Shown here: positions 26,527 through 34,600 of the stretch, in pieces
Numbering within the stretch: the stretch's first letter is position 1
Layout: each line of letters starts with the position of its first letter
Assembly: GCA_028716485.1 (NCBI GenBank)
Contig: JAQUPS010000009.1
Location: forward strand, 1 to 53,549
Direction: 5' to 3'
DNA length: 53,549 nt
Source of the DNA: Patescibacteria group bacterium
GTDB lineage: Bacteria > Patescibacteriota > Patescibacteriia > Patescibacteriales > WJLG01
Notes under the pieces: model-generated
What the model was told of the DNA's origin: nothing
The model's input: only the letters and a program-made list of their open reading frames with translations
The model's database searches: none
Translations under genes and position numbers: made by a program

Positions 26527-29500
26527 ATGCTGGCCAAAACAAATATTTTTTTTAAGGCAATACTGGCATTAACAATAGCGGTTTTATTCATGACCGGTTT
26601 TTTTGTTTTTGAGAAAAAAGATGTCCAGGCGCAAAGCGACGCCATTGCCGTGCGCGTTATTGCCAACCCCCAGCATTACAGCCCGCTGGCCTGGTATAAA
26701 AGCAAAGGATTTACCGGCAACCCGACGCCGCTCGTCGTTGACGGCTATCAAGCCATCCAAGACGGCCGGACGGTTTATGTCAATGTCGCCAATGTCGCGT
26801 ATGCCTGCATAGCGACCAAGCAATCTTGCGCTTCCACTATTGATTGCAAAGCCAAATGCCCTTCTTCGTTTGGCGGTCTTCCTTTTATCGGCAATTCTTA
26901 TAGCAGTACGGTTTATACTAATATTTATCTTATTTCCTACAACCAAAACGCCGGAGCTGATACCGTGACGATTTTCAATAAAATTTTAAGCAACTGGAAA
27001 TTCAACACCAATTTAACCGATCCGGGAGTTTGTTTCGTGCCCCAGACAAGTCCAAAGTCCTGCACGGATGACACTCAATGTCCCAAGTCTTTATCTTGCG
27101 TGTCAGGAGTATGCCAGCAAAGCTGTCTGGCCGATTCTGATTGCGGCGCTGGCTCGTTTTGTAACAGTTTGAAAGCGGAAGTAACTCGCGATATTCGGCG
27201 GTTGGGCGATATTAATGATTTAAAATCAACCATCGATGCTTACAATACCCGCGTCGGCCATTATCCGCTGTTGAGCTCGGGAACATATCTGCCGGGAAAA
27301 TCTATTTCCACCTGGCCTTCCTGGAACGGGGAATTTGCCGCGGAAATCGGTTCAGCTCCGCCAGTTGACCCGATTAACAAGTTAGGCGATTGCGGCGGCA
27401 GCCAGTATGACACGAAAACCTGCTGGGATGACAAGAATAAAAATTTCGCGGCCGGTTACAGCATCCCTGACAATTTGCCTGCCAATAGCCGAACCTATAT
27501 TTATTCGACCACCGATGAGAAAGGCAGGAATTTTACCGCTTGCGCCGAAATGGAATCGGGATTATCGATCGATGCCCAAGGAGCCTGCCGCGGCAGCTTT
27601 TCGACCGTTCCCTTGCCAGTGATCACCTGCGGCAGTTTGGTCGGCGTACAAAATCAGCCGTTTACCGGGTACGTTACAGTGGCTGACGCGCAAAACAATC
27701 CGACCGATTTTCATCTTGAAAATTTACCCTCCGGGTTTACATCCAAAGTAACTTCCGATCCGCATAAAATTGAAATTGACGCCGCCAGCGCCGCGAGCGG
27801 CGGAACATTTGACGTTGTTTATAACAGCGCCAGCGGACAAGCGACTCAACAATGCCAAATCAATATCAGTTCCAACGCCTTTATCGTTTATCCGGTGGCC
27901 GATCAGAAAGTTTTAGTCGGCCAGCCCTTGAATTTTACGGTTTACGCCGGCAGCTCCAAAAAAGATTATGCCGGTTTGAATTTTACTTTTTCCGGCGTTG
28001 ATGGCATAAGCTGTAAAAATATTTCCGTCACTGCCGACGGCCGGGCAAAATGCGACGCCACTTTATTGAGAGATTCGCCTTTTCCTAATGCTCCAATAAC
28101 TGTTAGCGCCACTAATAACGCCCATGATACTTTTAGTTCCCAAGTTTTTGATTTGAATGTTTACAATAATCCGCCGGTGATGCAGCCGATTAACTGTGAC
28201 AAGACAGTCAGGATAAACAATAATTACAAATCATGTAAAATAACCGCGATTAGTCCGGACAAGCAATTGATAGCTTCCTATAATATCAAGGATGGTTCTT
28301 TGCCTCCCGGCATATCTTTAATTCAAGCCGACGGGTCTCTTGCCGGCACGCCGACCGCGACCGGAACTTTCAGCGTTGATTTCACCGCTTCCGATAGTCA
28401 TGGCGGCGTCAGTAATCCGTTGAATTTTAAAATTCAAGTCAATACTTATTGCGGCGACGGAAAAAAGCAAAGTCCGAATATGGAAGGGAAAGGCGGACCG
28501 GCTAGTGACGGATTTGAATCCTGCGATGGCTTAAGCGGAACCCCGACTCCTTTCCAGAGCAGCGCTTCCTGGCAATACGGCTGTACGGCTAACTGCTCTG
28601 CTTTGAAAGACGGCTATTGCGGCGACGGCATAGTGGAAGATGGCAAATATGATTCGTATGCAAGTACCGGCGGTGTGGATAGTAAGGGAATTAAGCATGG
28701 CAAAGTTGATTATAAAGAGCAATGCGACGATGGGAATAATATCGACGGCGATGGTTGCAATACTTTTAGCGCTCACTGCCAGCATATCTGCGGCGACGGC
28801 AGTATTGATACTCCGGATAGCAATAGCAAAGTCATACCAGGGAGCCAAGACATAATGGAACAGTGCGATTTCGGAGTCGCGAAAGATTGTTGTCCGATAG
28901 GTTCGGGCGCTGGCGCATGCCTATGGACCGCAGTTCCTTTCAAGACTTGGTATCCCGCTTCGGATATGACCTGGCTGCCGACGCCTCCTTCGTCTTTGAC
29001 TGGAATATTGACTTCTTTTTCAGACGGCGTTCTGCCGATTAATAATATTCCCGCCAATCGCGGCGTGGGAAATCTCAGCTTTAAGGCCACGCCGGCCATT
29101 GATCAATCTGACCTCAGCGGTTATCCTATTGCCATAGTCGTGGCCACGGATATTTCCAATCCGCCTGATGCCAATCCTATTACGGGAACTATCGCTAATA
29201 TGAAAAAGGGTATTTTAAATATGGTCGACGAATTTTCAGCCTGGAGCCTGTTGAAAAATGAAGACGTTTATCTGGGGGCTTTAGGTTTTGGCAACGGCGT
29301 TGTTGATCCCGCCACAGGCATCAATGATTGCGCTAACCATGTTTGCTTTCCGGTACAGCCGGCCGATTTGCTCATCAGGCCTAATCAGGTGAATAATGTG
29401 CAATTAAGCGCGCTAAAAAATAATATCAGCAAATATACTCAGGAAAATGACGGCCTTGACCATTACCAATCTTTCTTGGATTTAGCAATTCCCGCCGCCC

Positions 29501-30057
29501 AAACAATGCTAAATCCTTATCCAAGCGCTGCAAGATACTTGATAATTTTAACCGACGGCTGTACCTGCGGATGGGACAGCCAGGTGACCGCGGCTGCGAG
29601 TGCGGCTAAGGCGGCAGGCATTAAAGTTTATACCGTCAGCTTTGATTCGGAAAGTCCCGGCAGATGGAGCGGCCCCACTCAGCTTTGCGGCTGGTCCAGT
29701 GATAAAGGAGTTTCTTGTAATAGCGGCAATTACTCTTATTCCGATGCCGGTGTCGGCGGAAAAAATATGACCAGCATCCTGACCAGCATTGAACAGGATA
29801 TTATCAGCCAAATCCCGCAAAATTTTTCAATGCAGGCCACTGTGGCCGGAGGATCGCCGGTTACATCGGCAACATTCGGCATCCTTCCCGGTAATTTTAA
29901 GGATGTTTCGCTCAATCTTAATTCGATATTCGGCTGTAGTTTGAGTGGAAACGGCTGTACCGGTAAAACCATTAACCTTAATTCCATTTTTTCCGGCAAC
30001 GGGAATGTGACAGTAAGCAATATTTCTCTCGAATTAATGCCAACGTGCCAACCATAA
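26527..30057 (+). CDS. Large exported protein with pilin-like, Ig-like, Cys-rich and vWA parts
   Basis: 1176 residues with an N-terminal signal segment (about 8-30). In order: a Cys-rich region (95-215); a pseudopilin-like stretch with DIRRLGDINDLKSTIDAYNTRVGHYP (about 222-245) and an NxxRTYIYS end; Ig-like domains, one of the He_PIG type with PPGISLIQADGSLAGTPT; a DUF4215-type repeat around EQCDDGNNIDGDGCN (~731-745); and a C-terminal von Willebrand A domain (865-1035) with D875 and S877 in the first MIDAS segment and LTDG later. The usual DxSxS is DISNP here, so metal binding may be weak. Probably an adhesin or S-layer-like surface protein. The next gene begins 3 nt after its stop. Confidence 0.75.
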   Translation: MLAKTNIFFKAILALTIAVLFMTGFFVFEKKDVQAQSDAIAVRVIANPQHYSPLAWYKSKGFTGNPTPLVVDGYQAIQDGRTVYVNVANVAYACIATKQSCASTIDCKAKCPSSFGGLPFIGNSYSSTVYTNIYLISYNQNAGADTVTIFNKILSNWKFNTNLTDPGVCFVPQTSPKSCTDDTQCPKSLSCVSGVCQQSCLADSDCGAGSFCNSLKAEVTRDIRRLGDINDLKSTIDAYNTRVGHYPLLSSGTYLPGKSISTWPSWNGEFAAEIGSAPPVDPINKLGDCGGSQYDTKTCWDDKNKNFAAGYSIPDNLPANSRTYIYSTTDEKGRNFTACAEMESGLSIDAQGACRGSFSTVPLPVITCGSLVGVQNQPFTGYVTVADAQNNPTDFHLENLPSGFTSKVTSDPHKIEIDAASAASGGTFDVVYNSASGQATQQCQINISSNAFIVYPVADQKVLVGQPLNFTVYAGSSKKDYAGLNFTFSGVDGISCKNISVTADGRAKCDATLLRDSPFPNAPITVSATNNAHDTFSSQVFDLNVYNNPPVMQPINCDKTVRINNNYKSCKITAISPDKQLIASYNIKDGSLPPGISLIQADGSLAGTPTATGTFSVDFTASDSHGGVSNPLNFKIQVNTYCGDGKKQSPNMEGKGGPASDGFESCDGLSGTPTPFQSSASWQYGCTANCSALKDGYCGDGIVEDGKYDSYASTGGVDSKGIKHGKVDYKEQCDDGNNIDGDGCNTFSAHCQHICGDGSIDTPDSNSKVIPGSQDIMEQCDFGVAKDCCPIGSGAGACLWTAVPFKTWYPASDMTWLPTPPSSLTGILTSFSDGVLPINNIPANRGVGNLSFKATPAIDQSDLSGYPIAIVVATDISNPPDANPITGTIANMKKGILNMVDEFSAWSLLKNEDVYLGALGFGNGVVDPATGINDCANHVCFPVQPADLLIRPNQVNNVQLSALKNNISKYTQENDGLDHYQSFLDLAIPAAQTMLNPYPSAARYLIILTDGCTCGWDSQVTAAASAAKAAGIKVYTVSFDSESPGRWSGPTQLCGWSSDKGVSCNSGNYSYSDAGVGGKNMTSILTSIEQDIISQIPQNFSMQATVAGGSPVTSATFGILPGNFKDVSLNLNSIFGCSLSGNGCTGKTINLNSIFSGNGNVTVSNISLELMPTCQP

Positions 30058-30060
30058 TAT

Positions 30061-30786
30061 ATGAACAAAGAACAGATAATTAAGACTGTGATCATTGCCG
30101 CCTCCGGATTTTTTGTTTTGTTGGTGGCAATTTTGTTTTTAAATTATTTTATTAACGGCAAAAATAGCGGCAAAATTCCGGCGGCGCCGGTGATTACTCC
30201 GGGTAAATCAACTTCCGCTGTTTCTGCCGGAGGCGGAAATAAAACGGCAACTTCATCGTCAGCTCAGGGTTCGCAGAATCAACCGGTTGATGCTAAGGTA
30301 TTGGCAAGTTTTAAAGCGTCGGTCGCCAAGGATATCGCGGCAAACATCAATAAAGTGCCGCAAAATATCGCTCAGACGATGAAGAGCGTTGGTGATTGCG
30401 CCGCGGAGAAAACCGAGGCGGACAAAGATTTGTGCGTAACTGTTTGGGCTGAGTATGAAAAAGATCCCAGTTTATGCAATCAAATTTCAAGTTCGTCCCG
30501 CCAAGATTGCCAGGACAAAGCCTTGATAGACCAGGCAATCGCGGAAAAGAAGATTGACCTCTGTACAAACGTTAAAAGCTTGAAATGGTCTTGTATTTCA
30601 CTGGTTGCGGACGCGGCTCAGACTACCGAAGCCGATTGCGTGGCGCTTCCGAGCGCCGAGGCTAAATTATGTTTAACCAGAGTTTTGACGGCCAAAGCCA
30701 AGTCGGCCGCTGATTGCAGCAGCATTATTGACGCAGGCATCAAACAGCTTTGCCTCAATAATTTTTACGCCAATCTTCCTAAGTAA
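30061..30786 (+). CDS. Membrane-anchored Cys-repeat protein
   Basis: 241 residues: one membrane segment near the N-terminus (about 10-28), a Ser/Ala/Gly-rich linker, then an extracytoplasmic helical region with regularly spaced cysteines (KDLC..PSLC..SRQDC..IDLC..KWSC..ADC..KLC..ADC..QLC). The spacing suggests repeated disulfide-linked helical hairpins. It starts 3 nt after the large vWA protein and is probably co-translated with it, perhaps as partner or anchor. No family recognised. Confidence 0.6.
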   Translation: MNKEQIIKTVIIAASGFFVLLVAILFLNYFINGKNSGKIPAAPVITPGKSTSAVSAGGGNKTATSSSAQGSQNQPVDAKVLASFKASVAKDIAANINKVPQNIAQTMKSVGDCAAEKTEADKDLCVTVWAEYEKDPSLCNQISSSSRQDCQDKALIDQAIAEKKIDLCTNVKSLKWSCISLVADAAQTTEADCVALPSAEAKLCLTRVLTAKAKSAADCSSIIDAGIKQLCLNNFYANLPK

Positions 30787-30806
30787 TAAGTTGTTTTAAA
30801 AAATAG

Positions 30807-30835
30807 ACTGGCGAATTTTATTAACGCCAGTTTTG
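30807..30835 (+). terminator. Terminator directly before tgt
   Basis: ACTGGCG pairs with CGCCAGT around an 11-nt AT-rich loop and is followed by TTTG. It ends about 6 nt before the tgt ATG, so it may also affect tgt initiation. Confidence 0.75.
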
Positions 30836-30840
30836 TTTAC

Positions 30841-31965
30841 ATGAAAAATAAAATTATCAAAACCAATCACGGCATCGTCACCGCGCCATTCTTTATGCCC
30901 GATGCCACCAGGGGGCTGGTAAAGTTTTTATCGACCGAAGAAGTTGCGGAGGCGGGGATTAAGGCTTTGGTGGTAAATACTTTGCATTTATATTTGGAAC
31001 CGGGTTTGGCAATTATCAAAAAAGCTAAAGGCATCCATAAATTTATGAATTGGGACGGGCCGATTTTATCCGATTCCGGCGGCTATCAGGTTTTTTCGTT
31101 GATCCATAAAAATCCGAAGATGGGGAAAATTACCGACAGGGGAGCGATCTTCCGTTCGCCGTCCGACGGTTCGGAGCATGAGATAACTCCGGAGAAAGCG
31201 ATTCAAATCCAGTTTGATCTGGGCGTGGATATGATGGTTTGTTTTGATGACTGCCCGCCCAACGAATATAGCCGGGAAGATATCGCCAAGGCTGTCGAGC
31301 GGACAATCCGGTGGGCAAAACGCTGCAAGATTGAATATTTAAGACAACTGAAAAAAAGAAAAATACCTGACGCTAAGCGGCCGCTCTTATTCGGCGTGAT
31401 TCAGGGCGGCGCCGAGCTGGATTTGCGCGAGCGCTGTACCAAAGAATTGGTGAAAATCGGCTTTGACGGTTATGGTTTTGGCGCGCGGCACGTTGATAAG
31501 GAAGGAAAGTTCTTGGATAAAGTCTTGAAATTCACCGCCGATTTGATTCCTGACGATAAAATTAAATTCGCTTTAGGCGTCGGATTGCCGGAAGACATTG
31601 TCCGCTGTTATCAGATGGGCTGGGATATTTTCGACTGCGTTATCCCCACCCGCGAAGGCCGCCACGGAAAATTGTTTTTCCATAAAAAAAATTCCCCTCT
31701 ATTAAGAGGGGTGGCATGCCGCCGCGGCATGACGGGGTGTGTTAAAGATTTTTATGAAACCATCAACATCGGCAACAGCCGTTTCGCGTCCGATTTCTCG
31801 CCGATTAATTCCAAGAGCAAAATACCAGAACTACGCGATCACACCAAGGCTTATCTCCACCACCTTTTTAAAATAAACGATCCGCTCGGCGCTCGCATAG
31901 CTTCGCTCAACAATCTGGAATTTTATTCAGAATTGATGGATAAAATAAAAAACGGCCTGAAATAA
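30841..31965 (+). CDS. tgt: tRNA-guanine transglycosylase, zinc site lost, with palindromic insertion
   Basis: 374 residues. TIM-barrel Tgt with D78 in LSDSGGYQVF, GVIQGG, FALGVGLPEDI and the nucleophile D265 in FDCVIPTREGRHG, so base exchange at G34 of the GUN-anticodon tRNAs is plausible. The C-terminal zinc motif, normally CxCxxC plus His, reads S326, I328 and L331 in an otherwise colinear segment ending AYLHHL; only the His remains. Residues about 281-306 are an insertion between GKLFF and TINIGNSRF, encoded by a palindromic repeat. No queuosine synthesis genes are in the window. Activity without zinc is uncertain. Confidence 0.85.
   Translation: MKNKIIKTNHGIVTAPFFMPDATRGLVKFLSTEEVAEAGIKALVVNTLHLYLEPGLAIIKKAKGIHKFMNWDGPILSDSGGYQVFSLIHKNPKMGKITDRGAIFRSPSDGSEHEITPEKAIQIQFDLGVDMMVCFDDCPPNEYSREDIAKAVERTIRWAKRCKIEYLRQLKKRKIPDAKRPLLFGVIQGGAELDLRERCTKELVKIGFDGYGFGARHVDKEGKFLDKVLKFTADLIPDDKIKFALGVGLPEDIVRCYQMGWDIFDCVIPTREGRHGKLFFHKKNSPLLRGVACRRGMTGCVKDFYETINIGNSRFASDFSPINSKSKIPELRDHTKAYLHHLFKINDPLGARIASLNNLEFYSELMDKIKNGLK
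31690..31740 (+). repeat. Palindromic repeat inserted in frame in tgt
   Basis: Two hairpins in a row: CCCCTCT (31694) with AGAGGGG (31705), and CATGCCGC (31715) with GCGGCATG (31724), ended by GACGGGGTG. It adds extra residues at a position where Tgt proteins have only a few. Elements of this look are normally intergenic. Confidence 0.7.
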
Positions 31966-31998
31966 CTTCAGGCCGTTGCGCTTTTTGCGCTTATTTTT
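31951..31998 (+). terminator. tgt terminator, two stacked hairpins
   Basis: AACGGCCTGAA, overlapping the stop codon, pairs with TTCAGGCCGTT. Immediately after, GCGC-TTTTT-GCGC is followed by TTATTTTTT. Confidence 0.85.
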
Positions 31999-32014
31999 TC
32001 TGAAAGAAAATCAT

Positions 32015-32293
32015 TCAGCGTTTTTTCTGAATTTTAAAATTGGAACATCTCTTACTAAAGCTTAATGAGCTTCTTCCCGGCGGTAGATAATTCGGCGGGA
32101 ATCTTTTTGGGCTTGCAGGTTTACTGATGGGCGGAGGCGGAGTAATACTATTTGGCAACTCGATTTCGGGATTTTGGGCTTCCGATGAAGCATTGATTTC
32201 CATGACTGAAACCATTCCAGTAATCGGACAGTTAGTCTTATCATTGCACCCCTGACAATTATTAGAAACATGCGGTCCGAGGCATTGATTCAT
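32015..32293 (-). CDS. Small Cys- and Pro-rich protein
   Basis: 92 residues, preceded by AAAGGAGCGGATT and by a good promoter (32344-32372). The N-terminus has CLGPHVSNNCQGCNDKTNCP, four closely spaced cysteines suggesting a metal site; the middle is Pro-rich (NSITPPPPISKPASP). No signal peptide and no family recognised. It is divergent from the RNase P RNA. The promoter and ribosome site make a real gene likely. Confidence 0.55.
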   Translation of the reverse strand: MNQCLGPHVSNNCQGCNDKTNCPITGMVSVMEINASSEAQNPEIELPNSITPPPPISKPASPKRFPPNYLPPGRSSLSFSKRCSNFKIQKKR

Positions 32294-32343
32294 AATCCGC
32301 TCCTTTGATTTGGTTTAGGCATCCAAAAATATTTGGAAAATTT

Positions 32344-32372
32344 ATAATAGCATATTAATTATCGCTTGTCAA
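32344..32372 (-). promoter_or_regulatory. Promoter of the Cys/Pro-rich protein gene
   Basis: Minus strand: TTGACA (32372-32367), 17-nt spacer, TATTAT (32349-32344). The leader would be about 45 nt. Confidence 0.75.
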
Positions 32373-32380
32373 CATTGCCA

Positions 32381-32410
32381 TTGACTTTTTGCGCTCGATT
32401 ATGCTATAAT
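32381..32410 (+). promoter_or_regulatory. Promoter of the RNase P RNA gene
   Basis: TTGACT (32381-32386), 18-nt spacer, TATAAT (32405-32410). Start near 32417, about 35 nt before the P1 helix. It lies back to back with the minus-strand promoter, only 8 nt apart. Confidence 0.8.
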
Positions 32411-32450
32411 CAGCTTATTAAAAGTCCTTTATAAATAGCTAAATTTCAGT

Positions 32451-33012
32451 AATTTCAGGGCAAGCGGACAGCCGCTTTTTTCGGTTTTTATCGAAAAGGG
32501 AGGAAAGTCCGGACTTCTCCCGCACCTTTTAAGCAGAAGCGCTTCGCGCTGTCGATTAAGACGCTGAATTAAAACAGTGAATGCGTTTGATGCGAATTTT
32601 ATTTCTTTTTCAAAAAAGAACTGCTTAAAAGGTGCGGGATAAATGATGGTGGATAACGTCCACAAACCGCAAGGTTATGGAAAGCGCCACAGAGACAATA
32701 CTAATCAACGCTTCGCGTTGAAATTTTAAAATATCAATTTTAAAGTTTTGGCGCGGAGTGTTGGTGAAAGGTGAAAAGTTTCAAGACGTAAATATTAGTC
32801 GTTGGGATATCCTGATTAAAATTTACCACTTGATTCGCTCCCGAGCGATCGGGATGCGTGGCAAGCCCCATTTGAAGCAAGAGCAAACCTGATTCGCAAG
32901 AATCAGAGGAACGTGGCTCGCTTGAGCTTGGCAGTAATGCCAACGCCAGATTAATGGCTGTCCTTTGCCGCAAGGTAAAGACAGAATCCGGCTTATAGCT
33001 TGCCTTGAAATT
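32451..33012 (+). ncRNA. rnpB: RNase P RNA with a large extra stem-loop
   Basis: Catalytic RNA that trims tRNA 5' ends. P1 is formed by AATTTCAGGGCAAGC (32451) and GCTTGCCTTGAAATT (32998). Conserved cores are seen: GAGGAAAGTCCGGAC near 32500, GAAAGCGCCACAGAGACAATAC near 32679 (quoted in parts: GAAAGCGCC, ACAGAGACAA), the GGCAAGCCCCATTTGAAGCA segment near 32860, and the 3' ACAGAATCCGGCTTATAG. At about 562 nt it is far longer than the usual 350-400. Much of the excess is a stem closed by CCCGCACCTTTTAAGCAG (32519) and its complement (~32622-32639), enclosing about 85 nt. Protein frames across it are spurious. Ends are estimated from P1. Confidence 0.93.
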
Positions 33013-33025
33013 ATTGAAATTTACA

Positions 33026-33092
33026 GCGAATGCTACGAATTTAGATAATCCGAATATTTGTAAATTAGGATTTATTCGGATATTAGGATTTT
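33026..33092 (+). repeat. Short inverted repeat before the sugar-phosphate transferase
   Basis: TAATCCGAATA (33046) pairs with TATTCGGATATTA (33073); the words CGAATGCTACGAAT and GGATATTAGGATTTTA link it to the other pre-start elements. It ends 8 nt before the ATG. Confidence 0.65.
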
Positions 33093-33099
33093 ATTTTTT

Positions 33100-34515
33100 A
33101 TGAAGCGTTCCGAATTATTTTTTTCATTTTTGTTGGTTCCGCTTGATTACTTGATGATCGTCCTGGCCGGTGTCACTGCTTTTTATTTGCGCTATTCGGA
33201 TTTTTTCAAAGCTTTGCGCCCGGTTACTTTTAATCTTAAATTCAATGCCTATTTGAATATTGTTTTGCTGTTGGCGATTTTTTGGCTGATAATTTTCGCC
33301 ATGGCCGGTTTGTACGCCATTCAAAGCGCGAGAAAATTAGTTAAGGAAGTTTACCGCGTCATCCTGGCTTGCTCCACTGGCCTGATGTTGATTGTGATCT
33401 TGATTTTTGTGCGGCGCGAATTATTCGATTCGCGCTTTATTGTTTTAGCCGCTTGGATTTTAGCGATTGTTTACGTCAGTTTGGCCAGGATCATAATCCG
33501 CAGCGCGCAAAGGATATTATTGGCTCACGGCATCGGCACGAAAAAAGTCGTTATTGTCGGCGCCAGCAAGACCAGCGATATCTTAGTCGGCAGCTTTTCG
33601 GCCGACAAAAGCCTGGGGTTTGAAGTGGTGAAACGGGTCCACGATTTTGAACTGGCCACCGCGCAGGAATTGGAAGAATTTTTAAGATTAAATGAAGCAG
33701 ATGAGATAATCCAGGCTGACCAGAATCTTAGCAAGGCGGAAATTTTGCGGCTTTACGATTTTGCCGACGAACATCATCTGACTTTCAAATATGTCGCCGA
33801 TTTGCTGGGCACGAAAGTATTAAAAACAGAATTGACCGAATTCGCCGGCCTGCCGATAATGGAGGTGAAAAAAACTCCGCTGGACGGCTGGGGCCGGATC
33901 ATCAAGCGTATTTTCGACCTCGTCGTGTCTTTGATTTTGATAATCATTCTCAGTCCGATTTTGGTTTTAACCGCCATCGCCATCAAACTTGATTCGCGCG
34001 GTCCGATTTTCTTTTCCCGCCGCGATGATGACGCGCCGCTTTACCGCGTCGGCCAAAGCGGAAAATTATTCCGTTATTTCAAATTCCGTTCGATGCGCGA
34101 TCGTTCCGACAGCATGCGCTACAAGGAATTGGCCGATTTGAATATCCGCGCCGGCGGCCCGCTGGTAAAAATAAAAGATGATCCGCGTGTCACTCGCATC
34201 GGCAGATTCATCCGCCGTTTTTCCATCGATGAATTGCCCGAATTGTTCTTGGTTTTTGTCGGCCGGATGAGCCTGGTCGGCCCGCGGCCGCATTTGCCCG
34301 AAGAAGTCGCTAAATACGAGCGCCATCACAAAAAAGTTTTGACTTTAAAGCCCGGTATTACCGGCTTGGCGCAGATTTCCGGCCGTTCAGATCTAAGCTT
34401 TGAAGAAGAAGTGAAATTAGACACTTATTATATTGAAAACTGGTCTTTTTTGTTTGATTTGACCATACTGTTAAGAACGCCATTAGCTGTGCTTAAAGGA
34501 AGAAAAGCGGAATGA
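33100..34515 (+). CDS. Polyprenyl-phosphate sugar-1-phosphate transferase (WbaP/WcaJ-like)
   Basis: 471 residues. Four to five N-terminal membrane segments, a central Rossmann-like CoA-binding-type region (KVVIVGASKTSDILVG), a further membrane segment (about 272-295) and the C-terminal bacterial sugar transferase domain with FSRRDDDAPLYRVGQSGKLFRYFKFRSMR, RRFSIDELPELF and GRMSLVGPRPHLPEE. It loads the first sugar phosphate onto undecaprenyl phosphate to start a surface polysaccharide or O-antigen-like chain. The GT4 genes that follow fit as later steps. Sugar not predictable. Confidence 0.9.
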   Translation: MKRSELFFSFLLVPLDYLMIVLAGVTAFYLRYSDFFKALRPVTFNLKFNAYLNIVLLLAIFWLIIFAMAGLYAIQSARKLVKEVYRVILACSTGLMLIVILIFVRRELFDSRFIVLAAWILAIVYVSLARIIIRSAQRILLAHGIGTKKVVIVGASKTSDILVGSFSADKSLGFEVVKRVHDFELATAQELEEFLRLNEADEIIQADQNLSKAEILRLYDFADEHHLTFKYVADLLGTKVLKTELTEFAGLPIMEVKKTPLDGWGRIIKRIFDLVVSLILIIILSPILVLTAIAIKLDSRGPIFFSRRDDDAPLYRVGQSGKLFRYFKFRSMRDRSDSMRYKELADLNIRAGGPLVKIKDDPRVTRIGRFIRRFSIDELPELFLVFVGRMSLVGPRPHLPEEVAKYERHHKKVLTLKPGITGLAQISGRSDLSFEEEVKLDTYYIENWSFLFDLTILLRTPLAVLKGRKAE

Positions 34516-34537
34516 AAATAATCCTAATAATCCGAAT

Positions 34538-34595
34538 AAATCCTAATCTACTAATATCTATTCGTAAATTAGGATTTATTAGTAGATTAGGATTT
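34538..34595 (+). repeat. Perfect inverted repeat before a GT4 gene
   Basis: AAATCCTAATCTACTAAT (34538-34555) and its exact complement ATTAGTAGATTAGGATTT (34578-34595). The right arm ends 5 nt before the ATG at 34601, where a ribosome binding site would be expected. Confidence 0.85.
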
Positions 34596-34600
34596 TATCT

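Noticed and set aside
32429-32973. Minus-strand frames of 77-78 codons
   Set aside because: They lie inside the RNase P RNA gene.
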